From CAXMST01 sp964196325 (GTDB taxonomy: Bacteria > Actinomycetota > Thermoleophilia > Solirubrobacterales > 70-9), in contig CAXMST010000123.1 in assembly GCA_964196325.1 (NCBI GenBank), positions 1-41,928 on the forward strand: a DNA stretch of 41,928 nucleotides, given 5' to 3'. A program made the translations under genes and the position numbers. The notes below the pieces were generated by a model. That model was not told where the DNA came from. It did not search any database and saw only the letters and a program-made list of their open reading frames with translations. Shown here piece by piece: positions 1-6,706 of this stretch (positions are counted from its first letter, which is position 1; every line of letters starts with the position of its first letter).

Positions 1-44
1 GCAGCAGCAGCAATCCCTATAGGTAAGCCGTAGATTGCCACCCC

Positions 45-118
<74 letters not shown>

Positions 119-207
119 TACGAAAGGCCCCGCTAATCGCCATGTTTGGCGGCTCGCCGCAAGCGACGAGAATGGCGACTGCAACCATTCTGCAACCCTT
201 CGGCCGC

Positions 208-1060
208 TCAGTCGACGACGAGCGCGGCAACCGTTGCGGCGGCGTCTTCCTGCAATCCCGGCATGACGTGCGAGTAAACGTCGAGCGTGAAGCTCACCGT
301 CCCATGGCCGAGCCGCTCCGAAACGACCTTCGGATTGACGCCTTCCAGTAGCGCCAGCGACGCCCACGTGTGTCTCACGTCGTGCAAGCGGATTCGCTGC
401 ACGTTGAGGTTGGCGACCACGTCCTGAAACGATTTCGAAACGTAGTCAGGGTGAAGCGGTCGGCCGTCCTCCCAGGTGAACACGTAGCCGCTCCTCTCGT
501 AGCCGGGACCGTATGCGAGCTGTTGGCGGCCTGGCCCTTACGGTGAGCTATGAGAGCGGCGACGGTGGCGGGGTCCAGCGCCACCGCCCGGCGCCGGCCA
601 GACTTCGGCGGCGAGTCAGCTACCTCGTGGCCGACCGAGACTCGAGCGTTGGTGACGGCCATCGTCCCGCCGTCAAGCCCGAGGTCGCGCCACCGTAGGC
701 CGAGAGCTTCACCTCGGCGCAGTCCGGTGGTCGCGTAGAGCAGCCAAAGCGGGTAGAACCGATCGCCGCGAACCGAGTCCAGAAACGTCCGCAACTCCGA
801 CGCCGACCAGGTCGCCGGCCGGCGCCTTCGCTGCTTTCGCTGAGGGTGCGATGGCGACATCGGCGGTATTACGCGCGAGCCTACGCGCGAGCCGGTTCCA
901 CTTCACCGCATCGGCGAGCGCACGACGTAGGACCGTGTGGACGTAACGGACGGTGCGCGGCGAGAGCGACTTGCCGGTGCGCTCCGACTCCGACGATCCG
1001 AGCTCGCTATAGAAAGCGTTAGCGGGCTGCAGCCATTCTCGGCGCGCAAGTTCAACCGCC
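208..1060 (-). pseudogene. Tyrosine site-specific integrase, frameshifted remnant
   Basis: Pieces of one phage-type tyrosine recombinase lie in different minus-strand frames. At about 840-1010 is a core-binding (SAM-like) segment containing SLSPRTVRYVHTVLRRALAD. At about 640-840 is the catalytic N-terminal part with TTGLRRGEALGLRW, including the first catalytic Arg. At 208-483 is the C-terminal part with HDVRHTWASLALLEG (HxxR) and LGHGTVSFTLDVYSHV, including the Tyr nucleophile. At least one frame change separates the catalytic Arg piece from the HxxR piece, near 400-540, and another lies near 850-900. The N-terminal Arm-binding domain is not recognisable. Lying just past the tRNA 3' end is the classic place for an element integrase, so this is a decayed integrative element. 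Confidence 0.85.
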
Positions 1061-1179
1061 GGCTGCGCGAGCGCTTTGGCGGCCAGGTCGACGTGCGGAC
1101 GATCGCCGGTGCCGCGACCTGGGTCGCCCTCGAGCTCGGCCCGAACGCACCGCTGCCAAGCGAGCATCGGGGGCGATAG
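1026..1179 (+). pseudogene. Possible replication/primase-like protein fragment
   Basis: The plus-strand reading here gives a peptide with the stretches FSARKFNRRLRERFGG and VDVRTIAGAATWV, ending at a stop after 1176. It resembles the C-terminal winged-helix end of P4-type primase/replication proteins of integrative elements. This is a weak visual resemblance only. It lies between the integrase pieces and the truncated MFS gene, so it could be another scrap of the same element. It could also be a chance open frame in GC-rich DNA. Confidence 0.2.
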
Positions 1180-1274
1180 CGGCGGATTCCGCCCGAGGCC
1201 CTCTGGCCCGACGCGCCGGAGGAGTCCCTTCCCCGGGGAGGGCAAACCGAACTTGACGGCCAACGCCGGGCGGC

Positions 1275-1974
1275 CGACGAAGCCCCGGCAAGCAAGAAGG
1301 AGAGCGCGAGCCCGGCGACGAGCAGCAGCAGCCCCGGGGGATCCCAGTTGGGCCGCTCGCCGCGGCGATCCTCGCTCAGCAGTCGCAGCACCAACGCCGC
1401 TGCCGCGAGCGCCAGCAGGGCGTTGACGGCGAACAGCCAGCGCCAGCCGCCGCCGTCGATCAGCACGCCCGCGATGAACGGGCTGAGCCCGAAGGCGATT
1501 GCCCCGAGGCCGCCCCAGGTGCCGAACGCCCGGCCGAGTCGCCGCTCCCCGAACGAGTCGGCGATGATCGCCAACAGACCGCCGAACATCACCCCGGCGC
1601 CAAGACCCTCGACGGCGCGCGAGGCCAGCAACATCCCGAACCCGGCCGAGGCCGCCGAGAGCAGCGCGCCGAGCGCGAACACCAGCGCGCCGATGAACAG
1701 CAGGCGCCGGCGCCCGAAGTAGTCGCCATAGCGGCCTGCCAGCGGCATCATCAGGATGTCGGGGAGCAGAAATGCGATCAGCACCCAGCGCATCTCGTTC
1801 AGATGCAGGTCGAAGTCGCCCTGGATGTCGGCCAGCGCCAGGTTCGCGCCGAACAGGTTGACGCTGCCGACCGCAAGCGGCAGCGCCGCGGCGACCAGCA
1901 GTCGCCACTCCGCGCCGTGAAATCGGCCGTCAGCCCGCCGCGACCCGGTTCCGACGCTGCGCTCATCGGACGCA
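1275..1974 (-). pseudogene. MFS drug-efflux-type transporter (DHA2-like), truncated N-terminal part
   Basis: The reading frame encodes a typical major facilitator N-terminal half: helix 1 (LAVGSVNLFGANLALADIQ), helix 2, then the A-like motif in AGRYGDYFGRRRLLFIGALV, and helices 3-6 including WLFAVNALLALAAAALV. Similarity stops near 1275 after LALSFLLAGASS, so the C-terminal helices are missing and the sequence passes into element DNA. The frame meets a stop upstream near 1980 with no good start in frame. An ATG at 1966-1964 lies in another frame and would need a frameshift near 1905. A substrate cannot be named. The gene was most likely cut by integration or deletion linked to the adjacent integrase remnant. 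Confidence 0.75.
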
Positions 1975-2047
1975 GTAGATCACTTCGCTGGGCTCCTTGG
2001 AGTCGCGTCCGCGGCTACCCGGCGGGGGGCCGGTGGCCGCGCACCCG

Positions 2048-2053
2048 TAGTCT
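2048..2053 (+). promoter_or_regulatory. -10-like TAGTCT for a leaderless transcript
   Basis: TAGTCT ends 7 nt before the GTG at 2061. No Shine-Dalgarno sequence is present, which fits transcription starting at or next to the start codon. Confidence 0.45.
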
Positions 2054-2060
2054 CAGTGCC

Positions 2061-2954
2061 GTGCCGAAGGTAGCTGCGACGCTCTACACCGATCCGGGCT
2101 GCCCGTGGGCGTACTCCCTTCGTCCGGCCGAGGCCCATCTCCACTGGCGCTTTGGCGACCAGATCGCGTGGAACCCGGTCCTGATCGGGCTGAGCGAGAC
2201 GGCCGAGGCCTACGCGGCACGTGGTTACAAGCCCGAGAGCCACGCCGCCGGGATGCCTGCCTTCGAGCGGCGCTTTGGGATGCCGTTCGACTACCCGGTC
2301 AAACCGCGTGTCGCGGGGACCGCGAGAGCCTGCCGCGCGATGGTGGTCGTGCGCGAGACCACTCCCGAGCGCTTCGACGAGGCCCTGCGGGCGATCCAGT
2401 TCATGCACTTTGCTCACGGCGGGCTGCTCGACGAAGATGACGATCTGCGGGAGGCGCTGGGCGCGGTGGAGGGGCTCGACGCTGCGGGAATCGTCGCCCG
2501 GATCGACGATCCCGAGATACTCGCGGCCTATGAGATCGACCGGGCGCGCTCGCGCTCGGCCCACGGTTCGCCGACCCACGTCCAGGACCGTTCCGCCACC
2601 TCAGATGGTCCGGTGCGCTACACGGCGCCATCGGTGCTGTTCGAAGGCGCCGACGGCCGCCAGCTCGAGGTCGGCGGTTTTCAGCCCTTCGAGGCCTATG
2701 ACACAGCACTCGCGAACCTCGATCCCTCCCTCGAGCGCCGTCCGGCGCCCGAAAGCGTGACCGAGGCGCTGGAGGCGTTCCCGAATGGCCTCACCACCGC
2801 CGAGGTGACGGCGGTGATGCGTCGCTCCGACCTCGCCGAGAGGGATCGGCCGGGCACCGAAGCTGAGCTCGCACGGCTGGCCGCCGCCGGCACAGTCAGT
2901 CGCGAGGCGGTCGCCGGCGACGCAGTATGGCGGCTGCAGGGCGCTGCCGGGTAG
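2061..2954 (+). CDS. DsbA-family thioredoxin-fold oxidoreductase
   Basis: 297 aa from GTG 2061. The N-terminus (AATLYTDPGCPWAYSLRPAE) is the first strand and active-site loop of the DsbA/FrnE/HCCA-isomerase group. The loop is C-P-W-A, so only one of the two usual redox cysteines is present. This suggests glutathione- or thiol-linked isomerase or transferase chemistry rather than disulfide formation. A helical insertion follows, then the cis-Pro segment APSVLF near residue 190 and an FEAYDTAL C-terminal helix. The last 65 residues (from about 235) look like a winged-helix extension unusual for the family. No signal peptide is visible, so it is probably cytosolic. The substrate is unknown. The frame is open further upstream, but GTG 2061 fits the fold start and the -10-like element. 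Confidence 0.8.
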   Translation: MPKVAATLYTDPGCPWAYSLRPAEAHLHWRFGDQIAWNPVLIGLSETAEAYAARGYKPESHAAGMPAFERRFGMPFDYPVKPRVAGTARACRAMVVVRETTPERFDEALRAIQFMHFAHGGLLDEDDDLREALGAVEGLDAAGIVARIDDPEILAAYEIDRARSRSAHGSPTHVQDRSATSDGPVRYTAPSVLFEGADGRQLEVGGFQPFEAYDTALANLDPSLERRPAPESVTEALEAFPNGLTTAEVTAVMRRSDLAERDRPGTEAELARLAAAGTVSREAVAGDAVWRLQGAAG

Positions 2955-2975
2955 GCGCCGCTCGTCGAGGGCGGC

Positions 2976-3568
2976 CTAGGACGGAGGGCTGGAGGGCACT
3001 CCGTTGACCAGGGAAGTCAAGGTCTGCGCGAGGATGCGCTCGACCCGTTCACGGTCGGCTTCCCCGCGTCGCCAGGCGCCGGTGCCGGCCTCCGCCGCTC
3101 CTTGGAAGATGCGCAGGGCCAGCCGGAGCTGATCGGACGGCTGATCGCCGCCGCTGTGATTGCTCGCCATCCGCTCGATCACCTCTGTGCGGACCTCGCG
3201 AACGATCGCGGCGATTGCCGGGTCCCGCGGCGCGTCGGCGCCGAACAGCAGCGCCCAATCCTCCTGGTCGCGCTCGATCGAATCGAGGAAGTGTTGGGTG
3301 TTGGCCGCGATCATTTCCTCCGTGCGCCGAGGTTGGTTCGGACCATCAGCGGCAGACGTGCCGAGATCTCCGAGAGCACCGTCGCGTAGAGCGCTCGCTT
3401 GGGTCCGAAGTAGTGGTTGATGAGCCCCGGGGTAACGCCGACCTGATCGGCGATCCCGGCCATCGAGACCGCGGCGTAGCCCTCGCGCGCGAAAGCGGCC
3501 CGCGCCTTGGCGAGGATCTCGCCGCGGCGAACGTCGGGCTCGAGCCGACTCCAAGTCTGCGCCTCCAC
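2976..3568 (-). pseudogene. TetR-family regulator split by a frameshift
   Basis: The N-terminal piece (3568-3311, GTG start, 85 aa) carries a textbook TetR helix-turn-helix: ILAKARAAFAREGYAAVSMA, then IADQVGVTPGLINHYFGPKRALY. The ligand-domain piece (3314-2976, 112 aa) starts MIAANTQHFLDSIERDQ in another frame. The two join by one single-base shift between about 3320 and 3345. At the join the stop and a new ATG overlap as ATGA, with GGAGG two nt before that ATG, so two coupled polypeptides are formally possible, though the spacing is very short. Decay or a sequencing error is more likely. A 23-bp palindrome about 47 bp upstream is a candidate operator. Target genes are unknown. Confidence 0.8.
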
Positions 3569-3574
3569 GGCTCC

Positions 3575-3580
3575 AGCCTA
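3575..3580 (-). promoter_or_regulatory. -10-like TAGGCT upstream of the TetR gene
   Basis: Read on the minus strand, TAGGCT ends 6 nt before the GTG at 3568. This is the same leaderless arrangement as at many other genes here. Confidence 0.45.
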
Positions 3581-3614
3581 GCCCTTTCGATCGCAGTCGA
3601 CTGAGCGTCAACAG

Positions 3615-3637
3615 CTTGCTGGCGTGGCGTCAGCAAG
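3615..3637. promoter_or_regulatory. 23-bp palindrome, candidate TetR operator
   Basis: The left arm CTTGCTGGCG (3615-3624) and right arm CGTCAGCAAG (3628-3637) are inverted copies with one mismatch around TGG. The site lies between the split TetR gene and the cyclopropane-synthase-like gene that diverges from it. No T-run follows, so a terminator is less likely. Confidence 0.5.
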
Positions 3638-3760
3638 ATTGGCCAGGCGAGCCCGAAGCGCTCCTCGATGGCGCCGATCGCGGCCGCATCATCGGCGGGC
3701 TTGCGATTCGCGATGATCACCTCGGCGCCGTCCGGCCGCCCCCCGCCTGGCTTGGCGGGG

Positions 3761-3766
3761 TAGATT
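3761..3766 (+). promoter_or_regulatory. -10-like TAGATT before a short leader ORF
   Basis: TAGATT ends 6 nt before the GTG at 3773. That GTG opens a 15-codon ORF leading into the next gene, so the predicted transcript would start on the leader ORF. Confidence 0.45.
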
Positions 3767-3772
3767 GCCCCG

Positions 3773-3820
3773 GTGCATCCACGAGCGGCCCCTCGGGGAC
3801 CGGAACCTGAAGGGACCTGA
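3773..3820 (+). CDS. Putative 15-aa leader peptide coupled to the downstream methyltransferase
   Basis: GTG 3773 opens a 15-codon frame, MHPRAAPRGPEPEGT, ending at TGA 3818-3820. The last A of that stop is the A of the next gene's ATG (TGATG), a standard arrangement for translational coupling. The peptide is rich in Pro, Arg and Gly. A purine-rich GAAGGGA inside its last codons could serve as the ribosome binding site for the downstream start. There is no homology evidence. A coding role would be regulatory, such as coupling or attenuation. It may simply be untranslated leader. Confidence 0.35.
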   Translation: MHPRAAPRGPEPEGT

Positions 3821-4719
3821 TGGCTGATCGCGACGACCTTGAATTCACCTACTCACTGATCGACGAGGTGTTCCGCCTCAGCCTTGGCGAGCAGGGAGAT
3901 TTCAGCGGAGCGAAGTTCGACGGCGACTGGTCTTTGACGCTCGAGCAGGCGCAGCGCCGCAAGCACGAGTACGTCGCCGAGCAGATCGGGATCGAGGCCG
4001 GCCGGCGGGTGCTCGACCTGGGCTGCGGTTGGGGGCCGCTGCTCAACTACATCCGCGGGCGTGGGGCGGAGGGCGTTGGGGTGACGCTCTCCTCGGCCCA
4101 GGCTGAAGCCTGCGCCCGACATGGCCTCGATGTCCACCTGCAGGACGCCCGCCAGGTCACCCAGGCGACCTTCGGTGACTTCGATGCGGTGGCCAGCCTC
4201 GGCGCCTTCGAGCATTTCTGCTCGCCGGAGGAGTACGCCGCGGGTCGGCAGGAGCAGGTCTACCGGGAGTTCTTCGCAAACGTGGCCACGTTGCTACCCA
4301 GCGGCGGGCGCTTCTACCTGCAGACGATGGTCTTCGGTCGGAACATGATCCCGGTCGAGCTGGTTGACATCAACGCTCCGCGCCACTCCGACGCCTGGTA
4401 TCTGGCGTTGATGGGCAAGCAGTTCCCCGGCTCCTGGCCGCCGTTTGGGAACGAGCAGCTGATCGAGTGCGCCGGCGACAGCTTCGAGCACATCTCCAGC
4501 ATCAGCGGCCGGGTCGACTACCTGGAGACGATCCGGCGCTGGCGCGAGCTCTTCGCCCAACCCAGCGTGCGCAAGAACCTGATGAAGCTGCGGCTGATTC
4601 CCCACTGGCTGCGCAGCGCCGACTTCCGCCTCGCGTTCACCTCCGGCGTCAGCGCCAACGGGGTCTGCTTCGAGCGCGAGCTGCTCGACCACTACCGGAT
4701 CGTCTTCGAGAAACCCTGA
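3820..4719 (+). CDS. Cyclopropane-fatty-acyl-phospholipid synthase-like SAM methyltransferase
   Basis: 299 aa. The SAM-binding motif VLDLGCGWGPLLNYI sits at residues 63-77, followed by GVTLSSAQAEAC (motif II region) and ASLGAFEHFCSPEEY, which matches the GxxEH segment of the CFA-synthase/mycolic-acid cyclopropane synthase family. It lacks the long N-terminal domain of E. coli Cfa and so resembles the shorter actinobacterial mycolate-modifying enzymes. The family transfers a methyl or methylene group from SAM to lipid double bonds at the membrane surface. The C-terminal helices (RRWRELFAQPSVRKNL onward) fit the family. The substrate here is not known, and a non-lipid C-methyltransferase is possible. 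The start overlaps the stop of a 15-codon leader ORF. Confidence 0.85.
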   Translation: MADRDDLEFTYSLIDEVFRLSLGEQGDFSGAKFDGDWSLTLEQAQRRKHEYVAEQIGIEAGRRVLDLGCGWGPLLNYIRGRGAEGVGVTLSSAQAEACARHGLDVHLQDARQVTQATFGDFDAVASLGAFEHFCSPEEYAAGRQEQVYREFFANVATLLPSGGRFYLQTMVFGRNMIPVELVDINAPRHSDAWYLALMGKQFPGSWPPFGNEQLIECAGDSFEHISSISGRVDYLETIRRWRELFAQPSVRKNLMKLRLIPHWLRSADFRLAFTSGVSANGVCFERELLDHYRIVFEKP

Positions 4720-4919
4720 GAAAGGGCCGGGCTTGCCTGGGGCACCGTCGCCGGGTTCGCTTCACCGGCCTGGCCGTCGGCTGCAACACCGCGACCGGGG
4801 TCAAGACCTCCCCGGCGCTGCTCGTCGTCGTGGTCGCGATCGCCGCCCTGCTCGCTCTGCGCGGTCGGCATGAGACCGCCGGGGTCGAGCTCGAGCGGCT
4901 CAATTGAGCCTGATCCGGG

Positions 4920-4925
4920 TACCCT
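4920..4925 (+). promoter_or_regulatory. -10-like TACCCT, leaderless arrangement
   Basis: TACCCT ends 7 nt before ATG 4933. There is no ribosome binding site. This supports ATG 4933 over the in-frame ATG at 4870. Confidence 0.45.
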
Positions 4926-4932
4926 TGCCGGC

Positions 4933-6375
4933 ATGGAGAGGTCGGTCGCCGCCCAGCCCGTGGGCACTGATTCGGGCACCGTTGGATACGCCAAGGGGTT
5001 CGAGTCGCTGGATCATGAGCATGAGTTGCGGGTCGAGCAGCTGCCGCTTCGAGGTGCGCTCCCGGAGTGGCTGAGCGGATCCCTGGTGCGCACCGGGCCG
5101 GCCCGCTTCGAGGTCGGCGAGCGCACCTACGATCACTGGTTCGACGGTCAGGCGATGCTGCACCGGTTCGGCTTCGCCGACGGCAACGTCTCCTATGCGA
5201 GTCGCTTTCTCCAGACCGCGGCCTTCGCCGCCACCGAGCGAGGCGAGATCAGCTTCTCGGAGTTCGCCACCGACCCCTGCCGGACCCTGTTCGGGCGGGC
5301 GATGGCGATCTTCAGCCCGGCGCTCTCCGACAACTGCAACATCAACCTGACCAAGCTCGGCAAGCGCTACATCGCGATGACCGAGACGCCGATCCCGGTC
5401 GAGTTCGATGCCGAGACCCTGGAGACGGTAGGAGTCGCCTACGAGGTCCCCGGGATGCTGACTACCGCACATCCCCACCTCGATCGGGACAGCGGCGGCA
5501 TGCTCAACTACGCGGCCAAGCTCGGCCCCCGAAACCAGTACCGCTTCTTCCGGCTCGAGCCCGACGCGAAGGAGCCCACGGTGATCGCCTCGATGCGCTG
5601 CGATCAGCCTGCCTACATGCACTCATTCGGGCTCACCGAGCGCCATATCGTCCTCGCGGAGTTCCCGTTCACGGTGAATCCGCTGCGGCTCGCCACGGCT
5701 GCCCGCCCGTACATCCAGAACTACCGCTGGAGGCCCGAGCGCGGCACCCGCTTTACCCTGATCGACCGTGAGAGCGGTGACTGTTCGGGCCCGTTCATCA
5801 CGGACCCCTTCTTCAGCTTCCACCACGTCAACGCCTACGAGGATCCCGAGGCCGGCGAGATCGTGATCGACATGTGCACCTACCCCGACGCCTCGCTGAT
5901 CGATGATCTCTACCTCGACAGGCTGCGTTCCGGGGGCGGGGTTCGCGGGGGGGAGCTGCGCAGGGTCCGGATTCGCCCGGCCGAGCAGGCAATCGAGTGG
6001 GAGACGATGCTCGATTCCGACCTCGAGCTGCCGCGGATCAACTACGGTCGCAACAACGAGCGCCCGTATCGCTACGTGTGGGGCAACGGCGTTGGCGACA
6101 GTGGCTGGCTGCAGTCGATCGTCCGCGGTGATCTCGAGCAACGGACTACGAGCAGCTGGAGCGAGCGCGACTGCTATCCGGGTGAGCCGGTGTTCGTGGC
6201 CCGGCCGGGTGGCGATCGGGAGGACGACGGAGTCCTGCTCTCGGTCGTCCTCGACGCGGCCGGGGGGGACTCCTTCCTGCTGGTCCTCGACGCCGCCGAG
6301 CTCAGCGAGATCGCCCGGGCGCAGGCGCCTCACCACATTCCCTTCAACTTTCACGGTCAGTTCGCTTCGGCCTGA
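4933..6375 (+). CDS. Carotenoid oxygenase (RPE65/CCD family)
   Basis: 480 aa, the usual family length. It is a seven-bladed propeller enzyme with non-heme Fe(II) held by four His. Candidate ligands lie in TTAHPHLD (about 180), YMHSFGLTERH (about 228-238), FHHVNAYED (about 296) and the terminal HGQF (about 474), all at the expected spacing. The N-terminal LSGSLVRTGPARFEVG and HWFDGQAMLHRF motifs are diagnostic. The family cleaves a carotenoid or related double bond with O2 to give apocarotenals or retinal. The exact substrate cannot be read from the sequence. No carotenoid biosynthesis genes are nearby, so supply must come from elsewhere. The start was chosen by the promoter spacing; an upstream ATG at 4870 would add 21 residues. 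Confidence 0.9.
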   Translation: MERSVAAQPVGTDSGTVGYAKGFESLDHEHELRVEQLPLRGALPEWLSGSLVRTGPARFEVGERTYDHWFDGQAMLHRFGFADGNVSYASRFLQTAAFAATERGEISFSEFATDPCRTLFGRAMAIFSPALSDNCNINLTKLGKRYIAMTETPIPVEFDAETLETVGVAYEVPGMLTTAHPHLDRDSGGMLNYAAKLGPRNQYRFFRLEPDAKEPTVIASMRCDQPAYMHSFGLTERHIVLAEFPFTVNPLRLATAARPYIQNYRWRPERGTRFTLIDRESGDCSGPFITDPFFSFHHVNAYEDPEAGEIVIDMCTYPDASLIDDLYLDRLRSGGGVRGGELRRVRIRPAEQAIEWETMLDSDLELPRINYGRNNERPYRYVWGNGVGDSGWLQSIVRGDLEQRTTSSWSERDCYPGEPVFVARPGGDREDDGVLLSVVLDAAGGDSFLLVLDAAELSEIARAQAPHHIPFNFHGQFASA

Positions 6376-6404
6376 GTGGGGGCGGGTACCCGGCCGGCTA
6401 TCGG

Positions 6405-6410
6405 TAGGCT
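6405..6410 (+). promoter_or_regulatory. -10-like TAGGCT, leaderless arrangement
   Basis: TAGGCT ends 7 nt before ATG 6418, with no ribosome binding site in the gap. Confidence 0.45.
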
Positions 6411-6417
6411 TGCGCCG

Positions 6418-6690
6418 ATGGCAACCCGCACCGACCTCGACAAGCTCGACGGTGAGCAGCTGCACGACCTCGCCGTGCGCCGCGCCCTGAAGCATCTCGA
6501 CGCGAAGTTCTTCTGGCACCTGCTCGAGGCGCTGCCGCTGGCCGAGGCGAGCGCGGGGGAGACCGACAAGGCGAACTACGACCTGCAGAGTGCGGTCGCT
6601 CACGTCGACGATCTCACGGATTCAGGGCGCGGCGAGACGGCGGAGCTGCTCCGGCCCCTCTACATCGACTACCTGGCCGACGACTCCTAG
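6418..6690 (+). CDS. Small conserved-looking protein of unknown function
   Basis: 90 aa, acidic and mostly helical, for example LDGEQLHDLAVRRALKHLDA followed by FFWHLLEALPLAEASAG. I do not recognise the family. There is no signal peptide, membrane segment or metal motif, so it is probably a soluble cytosolic protein. It has its own predicted promoter 28 bp after the carotenoid oxygenase stop and ends 16 bp from the convergent oligopeptidase stop. The composition and codon pattern look like a true gene. Confidence 0.65.
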   Translation: MATRTDLDKLDGEQLHDLAVRRALKHLDAKFFWHLLEALPLAEASAGETDKANYDLQSAVAHVDDLTDSGRGETAELLRPLYIDYLADDS

Positions 6691-6706
6691 CCGGAAGCGT
6701 CTGCAG

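Noticed and set aside
3300..3345. Programmed ribosomal frameshift in the TetR gene
   Set aside because: No slippery heptamer or downstream structure was recognised at the join. Decay, error or a coupled restart are simpler.
3580..3720. Minus-strand peptide IIANRKPADDAAAIGAIEER followed by FGLAWPILLTPRQQ
   Set aside because: It looks protein-like and could be a scrap of a lost gene, but I could not assign it to a family, and its frame runs on into the TetR region.
4780..4907. Possible small membrane peptide (LLVVVVAIAALLAL) before the carotenoid oxygenase
   Set aside because: The frame has only a CTG-type start near it, no ribosome site, and overlaps the predicted leader region. Too little support.
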